Part shown: one piece after another, positions 41,390-49,377 of the stretch
Layout: each line of letters starts with the position of its first letter
Numbering within the stretch: position 1 is the stretch's first letter
DNA from: Allosaccharopolyspora coralli
GTDB lineage: Bacteria > Actinomycetota > Actinomycetes > Mycobacteriales > Pseudonocardiaceae
Assembly (NCBI RefSeq): GCF_009664835.1
Contig: NZ_CP045929.1
Coordinates: forward strand, 372,001-436,000
Reading direction: 5' to 3'
DNA length: 64,000 nt
Position numbers and translations under genes: made by a program
Notes under the pieces: generated by a model
What the model saw: the letters and a program-made list of their open reading frames with translations, nothing else
The model's database searches: none
Told to the model about the DNA's origin: nothing

Positions 41390-43216
41390 ATGCTCGAGAA
41401 CTGCACGAACGGTTCTCCTGGCGGTGAGGCATGGTTCGTCGCATTTCCAGACCAGTCGACCAGCCTCACCGTCGGGGCCGATATCAGCCATCAGGCAACG
41501 TCAGTAATTCACCATTCGTCGGGACGACCGTGGATTATCGGCTCGTGGGCCGAATCACAGGTCGCCGCCATTAGACGCGAAAACGCACATATCGCCGTGA
41601 TTGGGAACGCGGCGGGAGCGCGCAACATTGTTGAGCGTTACATCGACGGCGTCACCAGAATCGAGGACGTCACGCCGCTCGCCAGGGAGCTTCGCGGGTC
41701 TTTCTTCATTTTGGCCAAGATTGGTGACCGATGTCGAATCCAGGGTCCTGTCTCTGGGGTCAAGCGGGTGTTTCACTCTGCAAACCGCTCCGGATATTCA
41801 GTTGTCGGAAGCCGAAGTGATCTCGTCGCGGCTTGTCTGCCCACCGGCCGAGAGCTCGACTACACATGGCTTTGCGCTCGCTTGGTATACCCGCCGAGCC
41901 CGCGATCACTACGCTCTGGATCGCCGTGGCGTGACGTCGAGGCGGTTCCAACCGAAACGTACGCCGCACTTACGGACTCTGGAAAGGTCACCACGCATCG
42001 ATGGTGGCACCCACCATCGCCCGAGATGACGGTCGCCGAAGCCGCAGAGCCGCTCGGCGAAGCGCTTCGGTCGGCGGTGGCTGCCCGAACCGACGTCGCA
42101 GGGCAGAATCTCAGTGCGGACCTATCCGGAGGACTCGATTCCACGCCGCTGTGCCTGCTCGCCTACCAGCTGCGGTCAAGACCGCTCCTGATTACACAGG
42201 CGGGTGACGACCGCGCGAACGACGACGCTCGATTCGCTTCCCTTGCGGCAGCGTCGATGCCCGGGTGCAAACACCTCGTCCAGCAACCGCACGAACTCCC
42301 GTTACCGTTCTCGGACGCTTTGACAGCGAGTGCCGGACTAGACGAACCTGACTCAGGCTTCCGCAATCGCAGCCGCACCGCGGCCATCGGCCGCCAACTA
42401 CGCAGCTTTGGCAGTACCATCCATATCGGCGGAGCCGGTGGCGACGAGGTCCTACAGCCGCCTCCAACTTACTTACATGGTCTCATTAGGCGAACCCCCC
42501 GCCGTGGCTATCGCTACGTTCAGGCCTTCCGTGCACGCCGCCCGGCCTGCGGCCGCGGCGACATGCTTCACTTCCTCATGAATCAGTCCTCTTACACCGA
42601 ATGGCAGCAACAGCAGATCGCAGACCTGACGAGCCCCATGCCACGTCATTTGCTGGGTTCTTGGGGGACACCTTTCCGTTTGCCGCCTTGGCTCACCAAT
42701 GATGCCGTTGAAATTGTTCGGGACTCGCTGACAAATTCACAAAATGATGAGCCATTCGATACAGAGCGTGGCCAGCATGATGCAGCTGAGAGTATAATCA
42801 ACGCTGGTCGCGTGACCCGAATGACCGGGCAAACTCTTGCACAAGAGTTTCTTTCGTCCGAATTCCCCTTTCTGGATGATCATGTAGTCAATATTGCGCT
42901 CTCCGTCCGGCCGGAGGAGAAGGCGGATCCGTGGACTTTCAAGCCCTTGATCCGGGCAGCAATGGAGAGAGAAGTGCCATCCGAGGTTCTGAGCCGATCG
43001 ACCAAAGCTGATGTGTCGTCCGAAGTTTACGATGGCATGCGAAAATCCCGTGAAGATTTATTGAAGATTTGCACGGAATCCCACTTGGCTGAAGCTGGGC
43101 TGCTGGACATAGATTCTCTAGTTGACACTCTAGAGGCGCCACCAAATCCCAACCACCACCCAACCATGCTGAACGAGACACTAGCGACCGAGGCGTGGCT
43201 TAGAGCAAACGCTTAA
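41390..43216 (+). CDS. Lasso cyclase, asparagine-synthetase-like (LasC)
   Basis: This 608-residue ATP-dependent macrolactam synthetase activates the acidic side chain of the core peptide and joins it to the Gly1 amine. The N-terminal glutaminase-like domain has lost the catalytic Cys2 of true asparagine synthetases. The synthetase domain has the PP-loop LSGGLDS at 245-251 and GGAGGDEV at 347-354. RSTKADVSSEVYDGMRKS near the C-terminus is a common block in lasso cyclases. It starts 28 bases after lasA. TTA codons are at 42473 and 43058, and its A+T content is higher than in the flanking chromosome. Confidence 0.93.
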   Translation: MLENCTNGSPGGEAWFVAFPDQSTSLTVGADISHQATSVIHHSSGRPWIIGSWAESQVAAIRRENAHIAVIGNAAGARNIVERYIDGVTRIEDVTPLARELRGSFFILAKIGDRCRIQGPVSGVKRVFHSANRSGYSVVGSRSDLVAACLPTGRELDYTWLCARLVYPPSPRSLRSGSPWRDVEAVPTETYAALTDSGKVTTHRWWHPPSPEMTVAEAAEPLGEALRSAVAARTDVAGQNLSADLSGGLDSTPLCLLAYQLRSRPLLITQAGDDRANDDARFASLAAASMPGCKHLVQQPHELPLPFSDALTASAGLDEPDSGFRNRSRTAAIGRQLRSFGSTIHIGGAGGDEVLQPPPTYLHGLIRRTPRRGYRYVQAFRARRPACGRGDMLHFLMNQSSYTEWQQQQIADLTSPMPRHLLGSWGTPFRLPPWLTNDAVEIVRDSLTNSQNDEPFDTERGQHDAAESIINAGRVTRMTGQTLAQEFLSSEFPFLDDHVVNIALSVRPEEKADPWTFKPLIRAAMEREVPSEVLSRSTKADVSSEVYDGMRKSREDLLKICTESHLAEAGLLDIDSLVDTLEAPPNPNHHPTMLNETLATEAWLRANA

Positions 43217-43237
43217 AGCGCGATCAGGAGGACTCGG

Positions 43238-43504
43238 GTGAAAGTCAACTTATGTCGCCATGTGACCCATTCCGCGTTCCCGGACGGTTCCGCAGTACTT
43301 CTCGACGGAAAAGCAGGACGGTACTGGCAACTCAATGAGACCGGGAACCTGATGCTCAAACATCTCCTGTCCGGGCAATCTGCGACAGAGACAGCTCGTC
43401 TGATGGGCTCAGAACTTCCTGTCTCCCCTGCGCAGCTGGAGCATGACCTTGCGATATTGATTACTCAGCTCGAGTCGGCCAACTTGGTGAGGCGCAAAAA
43501 GTGA
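43238..43504 (+). CDS. PqqD-like RiPP recognition element (LasB1)
   Basis: The 88-residue winged-helix protein (VTHSAFPDGSAVLLDGKAGRYWQLNETGNLMLKHLLSGQSATETARLM) is of the PqqD/RRE class. It binds the YxxPxL leader and brings the precursor to the B2 protease. GTG 43238 has an excellent AGGAGG site eight bases upstream. The fifth codon is TTA. Its stop overlaps the B2 start by four bases (GTGA), so B1 and B2 are made together, the normal split form in actinobacteria. Confidence 0.92.
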   Translation: MKVNLCRHVTHSAFPDGSAVLLDGKAGRYWQLNETGNLMLKHLLSGQSATETARLMGSELPVSPAQLEHDLAILITQLESANLVRRKK

Positions 43505-43905
43505 GCACGCCAATCCCACTTCCGCCCGCCGCGAGACTGTCTTTGGTCGATCGTGCAGTCGGTCTGACCGCCGTAGGTGCAGCGAGACTCATAGCGCTTA
43601 CGCCACCCGTCGTGCTCATGCGGCTGCTGCGTCTTCTGCGAACCGGGGCGCGTCCCGCCACGTACCGCGAGGCAGCTCGTGCGCGCGAGATCGTAACCTC
43701 GGTAAGCATTATGTGTGCTGGAGAAGGCTGTGTACAACGTTCCATCGCGACCGTTGTGATCAGCCGACTCCGTGGCAGCTGGCCAATATGGCGTTCAGGT
43801 GTGCGCCACGACCCGTTCCGAGCACACGCCTGGGTGGAAGCTGAAGGCCATCCGGTTGAAGAGCCCGAAACCACAACTGGGTACACCCCCATCCTCTCGG
43901 TCTAG
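43501..43905 (+). CDS. Transglutaminase-like leader protease (LasB2)
   Basis: The 134-residue protease removes the leader before cyclisation. The nucleophile is Cys77 in GEGCVQRSIAT and the catalytic His is 109 in FRAHAWVEAEG. The third triad residue, usually Asp about 12 residues later, is here Glu120 or Glu121 (PVEEPE). An N-terminal helical region of about 50 residues is usual for stand-alone B2 proteins. GTG start overlaps B1. It is the last gene of the cluster; no tailoring gene such as acetyltransferase, kinase or methyltransferase follows. Confidence 0.9.
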   Translation: MSTPIPLPPAARLSLVDRAVGLTAVGAARLIALTPPVVLMRLLRLLRTGARPATYREAARAREIVTSVSIMCAGEGCVQRSIATVVISRLRGSWPIWRSGVRHDPFRAHAWVEAEGHPVEEPETTTGYTPILSV

Positions 43906-44110
43906 AGCAGGAGTCCGTCCGCAAGACCATGTCCGATTGTCCATCCTCACTTCGATGGCTAGGTCGATGGGCTGCACGCGCCGGTGCAGCTCATGCTGGA
44001 GTTGTTGGACGACACGCTGCTTTGGTACGGCGGCCGTGGTGCACGTCGATCAACTGGTTTCTTACCCCGGCATCCCCAAGCCACGCGCCCTTTGCCTGCG
44101 TCGAAGACGT
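43906..44110. other. Non-coding or decayed stretch after the lasso cluster
   Basis: A plus-strand frame reads LHAPVQLMLELLDDTLLWYGGRG near 43973-44042 but has no start or family that I recognise, and it is soon broken. It may be a gene relic. No terminator is obvious after the last lasso gene. Confidence 0.35.
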
Positions 44111-44206
44111 TCACGCACCAATGACCGATTCGTGCCCGGTCATGGTCAGCACGTAGGCCGCCCATGAACCGACGGAGGACAACCAATGTGAGGACTTTCT
44201 GTACGG
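44111..44206 (-). pseudogene. Integrase N-terminal relic inside the right end of the AICE
   Basis: The minus-strand frame YRKSSHWLSSVGSWAAYVLTMTGHE aligns with the N-terminal part of the functional integrase (YQRKDGIWVGAAYVLTTTGHR). DNA identity is clear around GGTCAGCACGTAGGCCGC. No start, no catalytic domain. It is a fragment from another integrase copy. Confidence 0.65.
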
Positions 44207-44407
44207 TTTCAAGCCGCCCCGGGACGGGGCGGTCGGGCGGCCAACTCCGGCGACCTGGCGCGCCGCTCGTGCCTCGCTCTGCGCCGGGCGGTCGCGACGG
44301 GTCGGCACGCCCGCCATCACGTGCGGGGCGTGCGTGAAGGGTGCAGATATCGTCACTCGTCACCTCGAGTCGGTGGTGCCACCCTCTCCGCGCCCGGGAT
44401 GGTCAAA

Positions 44408-44543
44408 GCCGAGGTCGACAGCATCAACCCCGCCTTCGGCGTCCCGATCCCGCCGGGGGTCACCTCGACGACGGAAAGGCTGGCCCTGGGTGCGGGGCCG
44501 GTAGCGGGATCGGGAGTCCCGGGTTGATGCTGCCGACCTCGGC
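44408..44543. repeat. Nested long inverted repeat near attR
   Basis: The outer arms 44408-44430 and 44521-44543 (GCCGAGGTCGACAGCATCAA.. and its complement) match in 22 of 23 bases. Inside them GTCCCGATCCCGC (44441-44453) pairs with GCGGGATCGGGA (44504-44515). The whole can fold as a 136-base cruciform. Possible roles are a replication origin (dso/sso), transfer site or a small non-autonomous element. Confidence 0.7.
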
Positions 44544-44732
44544 AGTGCGGCGGGCAAGGACGCGGTAAGGGTGGCGTGCGAGTCATGGCCCGGTGCCGGT
44601 AGGCGCACACGGCCGCCGGTTCAGCAACGGCTGTAGCAACCCAGCCCTATCGTGCCGATCCACAAAGGACCAGGCCACGACGATTCCTGCTGGTGTCGAA
44701 CGAATCCGAACCGACGAGACGTGCGGAACCGT

Positions 44733-44779
44733 GCCTTGTAAGCGGACGGTCAGGGGTTCGAGTCCCCTCGGCGGCTCCA
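44733..44779 (+). other. attR core: copy of the tRNA-Thr 3' end
   Basis: This is an exact 47-bp repeat of 30056-30102, from the anticodon loop to CCA, without the 5' half of a tRNA. It marks the right end of the element. It is flanked on both sides by GCAACGGCTGTAGCAAC (44624-44640 and 44831-44847). Confidence 0.93.
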
Positions 44780-44851
44780 TCGGTGACCAGGGAAACCCCT
44801 GGCGGAAGATTTACCGGGGTTCGTTCTTTAGCAACGGCTGTAGCAACCGGC

Positions 44852-45180
44852 TCAGTCAAGGTGGTTCTCCAGCTTGTCAGGGCTTGCCGTTGCTCTTCGA
44901 CTGAAGCGTGCGCGTAGATCCCCATCGTCACGCGCATGTCCGAGTTCCCGACGATCTTCGAGACGATGTGTGGCGGGACTCCGACGTCGAGCAGCAAGCT
45001 CACGCAGGTGTGCCGGAGGTCGTGGAACCGTTTTTCCGGGTGAACGATCGCCTTGCGCAGGGCGTACCAACTACGCCGGACGTTGTCAGGCTCGGTCGGT
45101 GTTCCGATCGTGCTCGTGAAAACCAGGCCGGAGTCCATCCAGACCGCAGCCTCATCACTCTCGCGCTGGTGGCGAGACCG
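44852..45180 (-). pseudogene. Integrase C-terminal relic of an earlier element beyond attR
   Basis: The frame reads SDEAAVWMDSGLVFTSTIGTPTEPDNVRRSWYALRKAI..KRFHDLRHTCVSLLLDVGVPPHIVSKIVGNSDMRVTMGIYAHASVEEQRQAL and then shifts to DKLENHLD and a stop at 44852. Compared with the functional integrase, H-R and Tyr are kept, the third His is replaced (GNSD for GHSD), and the first two thirds are missing. It sits the same distance from an att core as the active gene does, so it is the left end of a second, decayed element. Confidence 0.85.
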
Positions 45181-45301
45181 TACGCACCGATAGCCGCTTG
45201 TCGCAGCACTGGCCGGGTGTGGCCCCAGGACCTTCTTGACAGTTGGCCAGTTTCCAGCCTTGGACCGTGATCGCATTGGTCGCGGTGCCACGGCGGTCTT
45301 C

Positions 45302-45939
45302 TCAGCGGACGGTGCCAGCCAGTAGAAGGGTGGCCAGCGTGCCGTAGACGCCTGCCGCGAGCCGTTCGAGGAGCGTCCGGGTCGTCGTTCGATGCAGCAC
45401 CCGGTCCCGGACCGCGCCTGCCAGGTATCCGATCCCGAGATCCGCGAGCAAGCCCAGGGTCTGCAGAATCAAGCCCAGCATGAGCACTGGAGGACCGGAT
45501 TTTCGGTGGCCTCGCCGAGGAACTGCGGCAGGAACGCGGTGAAAGGGAGCATGATCTTCGGATTGGCGATGTTCACTGCGAAACCACGCCGGAACACGTT
45601 GGCCGACTGTTCGGGGGACGGCTCCAGCGGCGACCCGCTCGAACGCCAGGTCGCCCATGCGAGATACGAGAGATACGCAGCGCCGCCGAGCTGGATCACC
45701 TCTGCGATGCCCGGCGCAGCGGCAAGGAACGCGCCGACGCCCAGGGCCGTGAGAACGACGTAGACACTGACTGCGGCGGTGATGCCCAAGGCAGCTCGGG
45801 TCGCGCCGCCCCGACCGTCTCGCAATCCGGTGGCCACGATGAAGGCCATGTCCGGCCCCGGAGCCAGCAAGAGGACGACGACAGCGGCAATGAAAGCGGG
45901 CAGGACACCGAGGTCGACCCACATGTAACCCGTAGACAC
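45302..45939 (-). pseudogene. LysE-family amino-acid exporter, frameshifted
   Basis: The first 150 residues are a typical LysE/RhtB exporter (MWVDLGVLPAFIAAVVVLLLAPGPDMAFIVATGLRDGRGGATRAALGI, then VNIANPKIMLPFTAFLPQF). Near 45485 the frame ends after ENPVLQ, while the conserved continuation VLMLGLILQTLGLLADLGIGYLAGAVRDRV..VYGTLATLLLAGTVR lies in a neighbouring frame down to 45302. A one- or two-base change therefore splits the gene; a sequencing error is possible. Intact, the protein would have about 210 residues and six helices. Confidence 0.75.
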
Positions 45940-46047
45940 GGTTTCATAGGTTACGGCGTAGCGGACTGCCCGGGGCCCTGCCTGGGACCGAAGACCTTCG
46001 GCGGGCGTTCCGGGTCGCGTGTGTTTCGTCGCGTAGCGTGGCGAGTG

Positions 46048-46668
46048 ATGGCTTTGAACAGCAGCGACAAGGGCACTGAGCCCGAGGGCGAGCAGGCAGA
46101 CACTTCGGTGCTCGAGTCACAGGACGCGGCACCGGCCGACACGAGCGCTCAGGCGCGCGGCGACGGCAGTGCTGGCGCTGACGACCCTCACAACGTCCCG
46201 GCCCAGCCGGGCGGTTCCACGGCCACGGCGACGACCGCCACGGGAGCCTCGGCCACGAGCATGGGAGCGGGGGCTGCGGCCGTCGTCAGCGCCGGGCTCG
46301 GGCTGAGTTCCCTGAGCGGCACGTCGCTCGGCGAGATGATGCGTACCCGGCAGGAAATCGTCGGAACGATCGAGCAACAAACCGGCGGGGGTGGTGGCGA
46401 CCAGATCCAGACCCTCTACGGCGCACCGTGGAACGCGGTCGCGATGGTCAACGGCGTCTTCGCCTTGCTCGCCATCCTCGTCGGTGGGGTCGTGCTGGCC
46501 GCGCTGGCCAAGCGGACCGGTGGCGCGCGATGGGTCAACGCCGTCGCACTGGGCGGCGTCGCACTCGGTGTGCTCGGGCTGCTGGTCGCGGGAGGAATGT
46601 ACCTGGACCTCTTCGCCGGCCCGCCGGTTTTGCCGCAGATGCCCTCCATGCCCGGCGCCCCTGGCTGA
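46048..46668 (+). CDS. Hypothetical membrane protein with Ala/Thr-rich N-terminus
   Basis: This 206-residue protein is unrecognised. Residues 1-75 are low-complexity and acidic (SSDKGTEPEGEQADTSVLES...), then a small hydrophobic stretch (MGAGAAAVVSAGLGLSSLSG), a polar segment (GEMMRTRQEIVGTIEQQTGGGGGDQIQTLYG) and two membrane helices (VFALLAILVGGVVLAALA and VALGGVALGVLGLLVAGGMY). It could be a small membrane-organising protein. ATG 46048 is preferred; a GTG 27 bases upstream adds a basic leader. It is divergent from the lysE relic. Confidence 0.65.
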   Translation: MALNSSDKGTEPEGEQADTSVLESQDAAPADTSAQARGDGSAGADDPHNVPAQPGGSTATATTATGASATSMGAGAAAVVSAGLGLSSLSGTSLGEMMRTRQEIVGTIEQQTGGGGGDQIQTLYGAPWNAVAMVNGVFALLAILVGGVVLAALAKRTGGARWVNAVALGGVALGVLGLLVAGGMYLDLFAGPPVLPQMPSMPGAPG

Positions 46669-46884
46669 GGAACCGCAAGACGTCGGTGCGCCGTGGGCGC
46701 AGCGATGAGAGACGACGATGTAGCCCTCGCGCAGCAGGCCAGGAGTGCTCTGGGACGCGGTGAGCGGCGGCGTCTCCCCAGACGGTGGTAAGCGCCCCGC
46801 GTCACGCTGTGCTGCGCGTGTCGTCGCACGAGGCTTGCCCGGCAAGCACAATCGACGGAGCAACCGATCCGTCGAGGGGGCCTC

Positions 46885-47382
46885 ATGGCGACGCTGATTG
46901 GCGTCCGGACATGGCCGCACGTCGTGGGTGTCTGGCTAGGCTTCCTCGCCGTCGTCGCCGTGATCGCGGTGGTCGGCTCGCTGGCCTCGGTGACCGCGAG
47001 CGAGAGCTACACCGAGTTGACCCTGCCTTCGTGGGCACCGCCGTCATGGGTGTTCGGTCCGGTCTGGACTGTGCTGTACGTACTGATCGCCACCGCCGGT
47101 TGGCAGCTCTGGCGCAGCGCGGGCCAATGGCGAACGGTGCAGACCGAGCTGAGCCTCTATGCGGTCGGACCGGTGTTGAACGCCGTCTGGACGCCCCTGT
47201 TCTTCGGTGCCGGAGCGCCGGTCGCAGCCCTGGTCGACATCGTGCTGCTGGTCGTCGTGGTCGCCGCCACGATCGTCGTGTTCGCTCGCCGGGACGGCGT
47301 GGCCGCGCTCCTGCTCGTTCCCTACTGGGCGTGGACGGCCTTCGCGACCGCTCTGAACGCGGCGATAGTCGTTCTCAACTGA
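46885..47382 (+). CDS. TspO/MBR-family membrane protein
   Basis: The 165-residue protein has five membrane helices and TspO motifs: LPSWAPPSWVFGPVWTVLYVLIATAGWQLWRS, NAVWTPLFFGAG and VPYWAWTAFATALNAAIVVLN. Bacterial TspO binds tetrapyrroles and takes part in stress responses. Slightly odd is SWAPPSWVFGPVW, where proteobacterial members usually have KPSFTPPNWVFGPVW. The ATG follows GAGGGGGCC. The closest gene, a YihY-like protein, is convergent. Confidence 0.9.
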   Translation: MATLIGVRTWPHVVGVWLGFLAVVAVIAVVGSLASVTASESYTELTLPSWAPPSWVFGPVWTVLYVLIATAGWQLWRSAGQWRTVQTELSLYAVGPVLNAVWTPLFFGAGAPVAALVDIVLLVVVVAATIVVFARRDGVAALLLVPYWAWTAFATALNAAIVVLN

Positions 47383-47444
47383 ACCCCTGGTTTGACACGA
47401 GCGCGTCGGCCGGACGAACGCGGTGCACCCCGGCGCCGTGAGCG

Positions 47445-48380
47445 TCAGTCCTGCGCTGCCGCTGCGAGCCGCGCCCGTTTCCGCGCGGTGACCCGGCTGG
47501 GCATGACGCGGTCGAGCTCGGCGTTCACCGCGGCGCCGAGGAGTACCGCGAACGCGGTGAGGTAGAGCCAGAACAGCAGGCCAACCGGGGCGGCCAGGAA
47601 CCCGTACACGGGGGACTGCTGGAGGATGATCGTCAGGTAGACGCGCAACGCCGCGCTGCCGAGCAGCCACAGCACCAAAGCCAGCACCGCCCCCGGGATG
47701 TGTTCACGCCAGGGGGTGCGCAGTGGCACCGCCAACGTGTACAGGGTGGTCAGCACCGCGATCGACCCCAACGCGATCCCCGGCCAGTAGAACCAGTGGA
47801 TCAGTCCGGACGCTTGTGGTGCGAGCGCGGACAGCCAGCCGGGCCCCACGGCCAGCAACGGCAGCAGCACGATGCCGCTGATCAGCCCGAGGGTGTACAG
47901 CAGCAGCGACAGCAACCGTTGGCGAACGATGCTGCGTTGCTCGGCGAGGTTGTACACCAGCGAGATCGCGTCCACGAAGACGTTCAGTGCTGCCGACCCC
48001 GACCACAACGCGATGACGAACCCGATCGAGACCACTCCTGCCTGACCGGTACTGAGCACCTCGTCGAGGGTCGGGCGCAGGAGCTGCTCGATGCCCTGCG
48101 GCGAGAGGACGGCGCCCGCCGCGGTCTCCAGGGTGCCGCGCACCGCACCGACGGTGTCGGAGCCGATCACTCCGGCGAAGTAGCCGAGCGTGCCGACCAG
48201 CCCGAACAGCAGCGGCGGCAGCGACGTGAGCATGAAGAACGCGGCCTCGCCCGCCAGGCCGGTGAGCCGGTGCCGACTGATCACTTCGACGGTGATGCGG
48301 ACGAGTCGTATCCCGGCGCGGCCGGCGAGGCGCAGCCACGTCAGCCATGTCGGCCTGCTGCTGCGGCTGGCGATCTTCAC
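47445..48380 (-). CDS. YihY/virulence factor BrkB-family membrane protein
   Basis: The 311-residue protein has six or seven membrane helices. YihY/BrkB signatures include RHRLTGLAGEAAFFMLTSLPPLLFGLVGTLGY, LWSGSAALNVFVDAISLVYN, IPGAVLALVLWLLGSAALRVYLT and GFLAAPVGLLFWLYLTAFAVLLGAAVNAEL. Older annotations call the family ribonuclease BN, which is wrong for E. coli; the true function is unsettled. GTG 48380 is chosen for its GGAGGAGG site. A basic C-terminal tail follows the last helix. Confidence 0.87.
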   Translation of the reverse strand: MKIASRSSRPTWLTWLRLAGRAGIRLVRITVEVISRHRLTGLAGEAAFFMLTSLPPLLFGLVGTLGYFAGVIGSDTVGAVRGTLETAAGAVLSPQGIEQLLRPTLDEVLSTGQAGVVSIGFVIALWSGSAALNVFVDAISLVYNLAEQRSIVRQRLLSLLLYTLGLISGIVLLPLLAVGPGWLSALAPQASGLIHWFYWPGIALGSIAVLTTLYTLAVPLRTPWREHIPGAVLALVLWLLGSAALRVYLTIILQQSPVYGFLAAPVGLLFWLYLTAFAVLLGAAVNAELDRVMPSRVTARKRARLAAAAQD

Positions 48381-48943
48381 GCTCCTCCTCCGGTGCCCTC
48401 CTGCGGCGGTCTGCGATGCCCATGAGAGTCGCGGAGACGTCCGTTCAGCACGCTGTCGTGATCCAGAACATAGTCTCCTGGCCGGTGGTTCGGGCCGCCC
48501 CACCGTGCCGTACCGCTCGGACGTCACGGTTGACTACGACCGTCCTGGGTGGTGAGCAGCCGCGAGTTCCGCTCCTGAGAGGGCATTGTGGAACTTGGGT
48601 CTATGGTCCATGACCGGCGTCCCACTTCACGCTTCGCAGCGTTGAGGTCCTCTTGAGTACCACGCGTACACGGCGAGAACCCCTGCCTTGCGAGGCACGA
48701 ACTCTGAACGCCGGAGCGTCCCACCTTGTCGTGGCTGGTCACGTAGGACCGTGCCCTCCGGGCACAACGGCCAGTTCCCCCATGCACTCTGAGGACGACG
48801 AGGTCCCCTGGTCGCCCTCCCGGGAGGCAGACCGGACCGTGTGCAGCGTGCTCGCACGTCGGCGTGTCCGCAGTAGGCCCGATGACGCGGGGAGAATCCT
48901 GGAGCCCCCGATGAGTTCCTCCGAACGGAGGGGTCTGACTCCC
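48381..48943. other. Intergenic region; no supported gene
   Basis: These 563 bases lie between the YihY-like and VOC genes. A frame open in phase with the VOC gene reads as Arg/Pro-rich shadow sequence. Positions about 48584-48640 (GGCATTGTGGAACTTGGGTC..) resemble 23872-23925 downstream of the trehalose gene, a possible second small repeat family. Confidence 0.4.
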
Positions 48944-49354
48944 ATGACTGATGACACGACGAACACGCGAACGACGGTCTCGAACATCGGCGTAGCCATG
49001 TTCGCCGTCGCTGACCAGGACGCGGCGCGCGCCTTCTACACCGGCAAGCTCGGTTTCGAGCTTCGTGGCGACACCGCGTTCGGCGAGAACGGCGAGATGC
49101 GCTGGTTGGAGGTGGCGCCTCCGGGCTCCCGGACCCGGTTGGCGTTGAACCCGGCGATGGGAGGAGCGCCCGGTGGCGGCATGATCGGTGTCGAGACGTC
49201 GGACGTGGTCGCCGAGTACGAACGGTTGCGCGCCGTCGGCGGCATCGACCTCGACCCGGAGCCGACGCGCACCTCTGGCGCGCCGCTGCTGTTCATGCTG
49301 CGTGACCCGGACGGCAACACCATCGTCGTCGTGGAGGCTCCCGCCGACACGTAG
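48944..49354 (+). CDS. VOC-superfamily (glyoxalase-like) protein
   Basis: The 136-residue protein has two paired beta-alpha-beta-beta-beta units: VSNIGVAMFAVADQDAARAFYTGKLGFELRGD..MRWLEVAPPGSRTRLAL, and GVETSDVVAEYERLRAVGGIDLD..GAPLLFMLRDPDGNTIVVVE. The C-terminal Glu of NTIVVVE is a likely metal ligand. The substrate is unknown: members include glyoxalases, dioxygenases and antibiotic-binding proteins. ATG 48944 is the start nearest the fold; a second ATG is not needed. A repeat array follows its stop. Confidence 0.85.
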   Translation: MTDDTTNTRTTVSNIGVAMFAVADQDAARAFYTGKLGFELRGDTAFGENGEMRWLEVAPPGSRTRLALNPAMGGAPGGGMIGVETSDVVAEYERLRAVGGIDLDPEPTRTSGAPLLFMLRDPDGNTIVVVEAPADT

Positions 49355-49377
49355 GTGCTCTCGGATGACACACCCCA

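Larger units (their letters stand above)
30056..44779. mobile_element. Integrated AICE (about 14.7 kb) carrying a lasso-peptide cluster
   Basis: The element is bounded by 47-bp direct repeats of the tRNA-Thr 3' end. The distance between repeats is 14,677 bp, near the pSAM2 size range. Backbone genes on the minus strand are integrase, excisionase, RepSA-like initiator, two small genes, FtsK/Tra ATPase, a membrane protein, three small genes, a flavoprotein and an XRE regulator. The right third (38751-43905, plus strand) is a lasso-peptide biosynthetic cargo. All core functions appear intact, so excision and transfer are plausible. Confidence 0.92.

Noticed and set aside
44733-44779. A second tRNA-Thr gene at attR
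   Set aside because: Only the 3' 47 bases are present. The 5' acceptor and D arm are missing, so it is an attachment-site copy.
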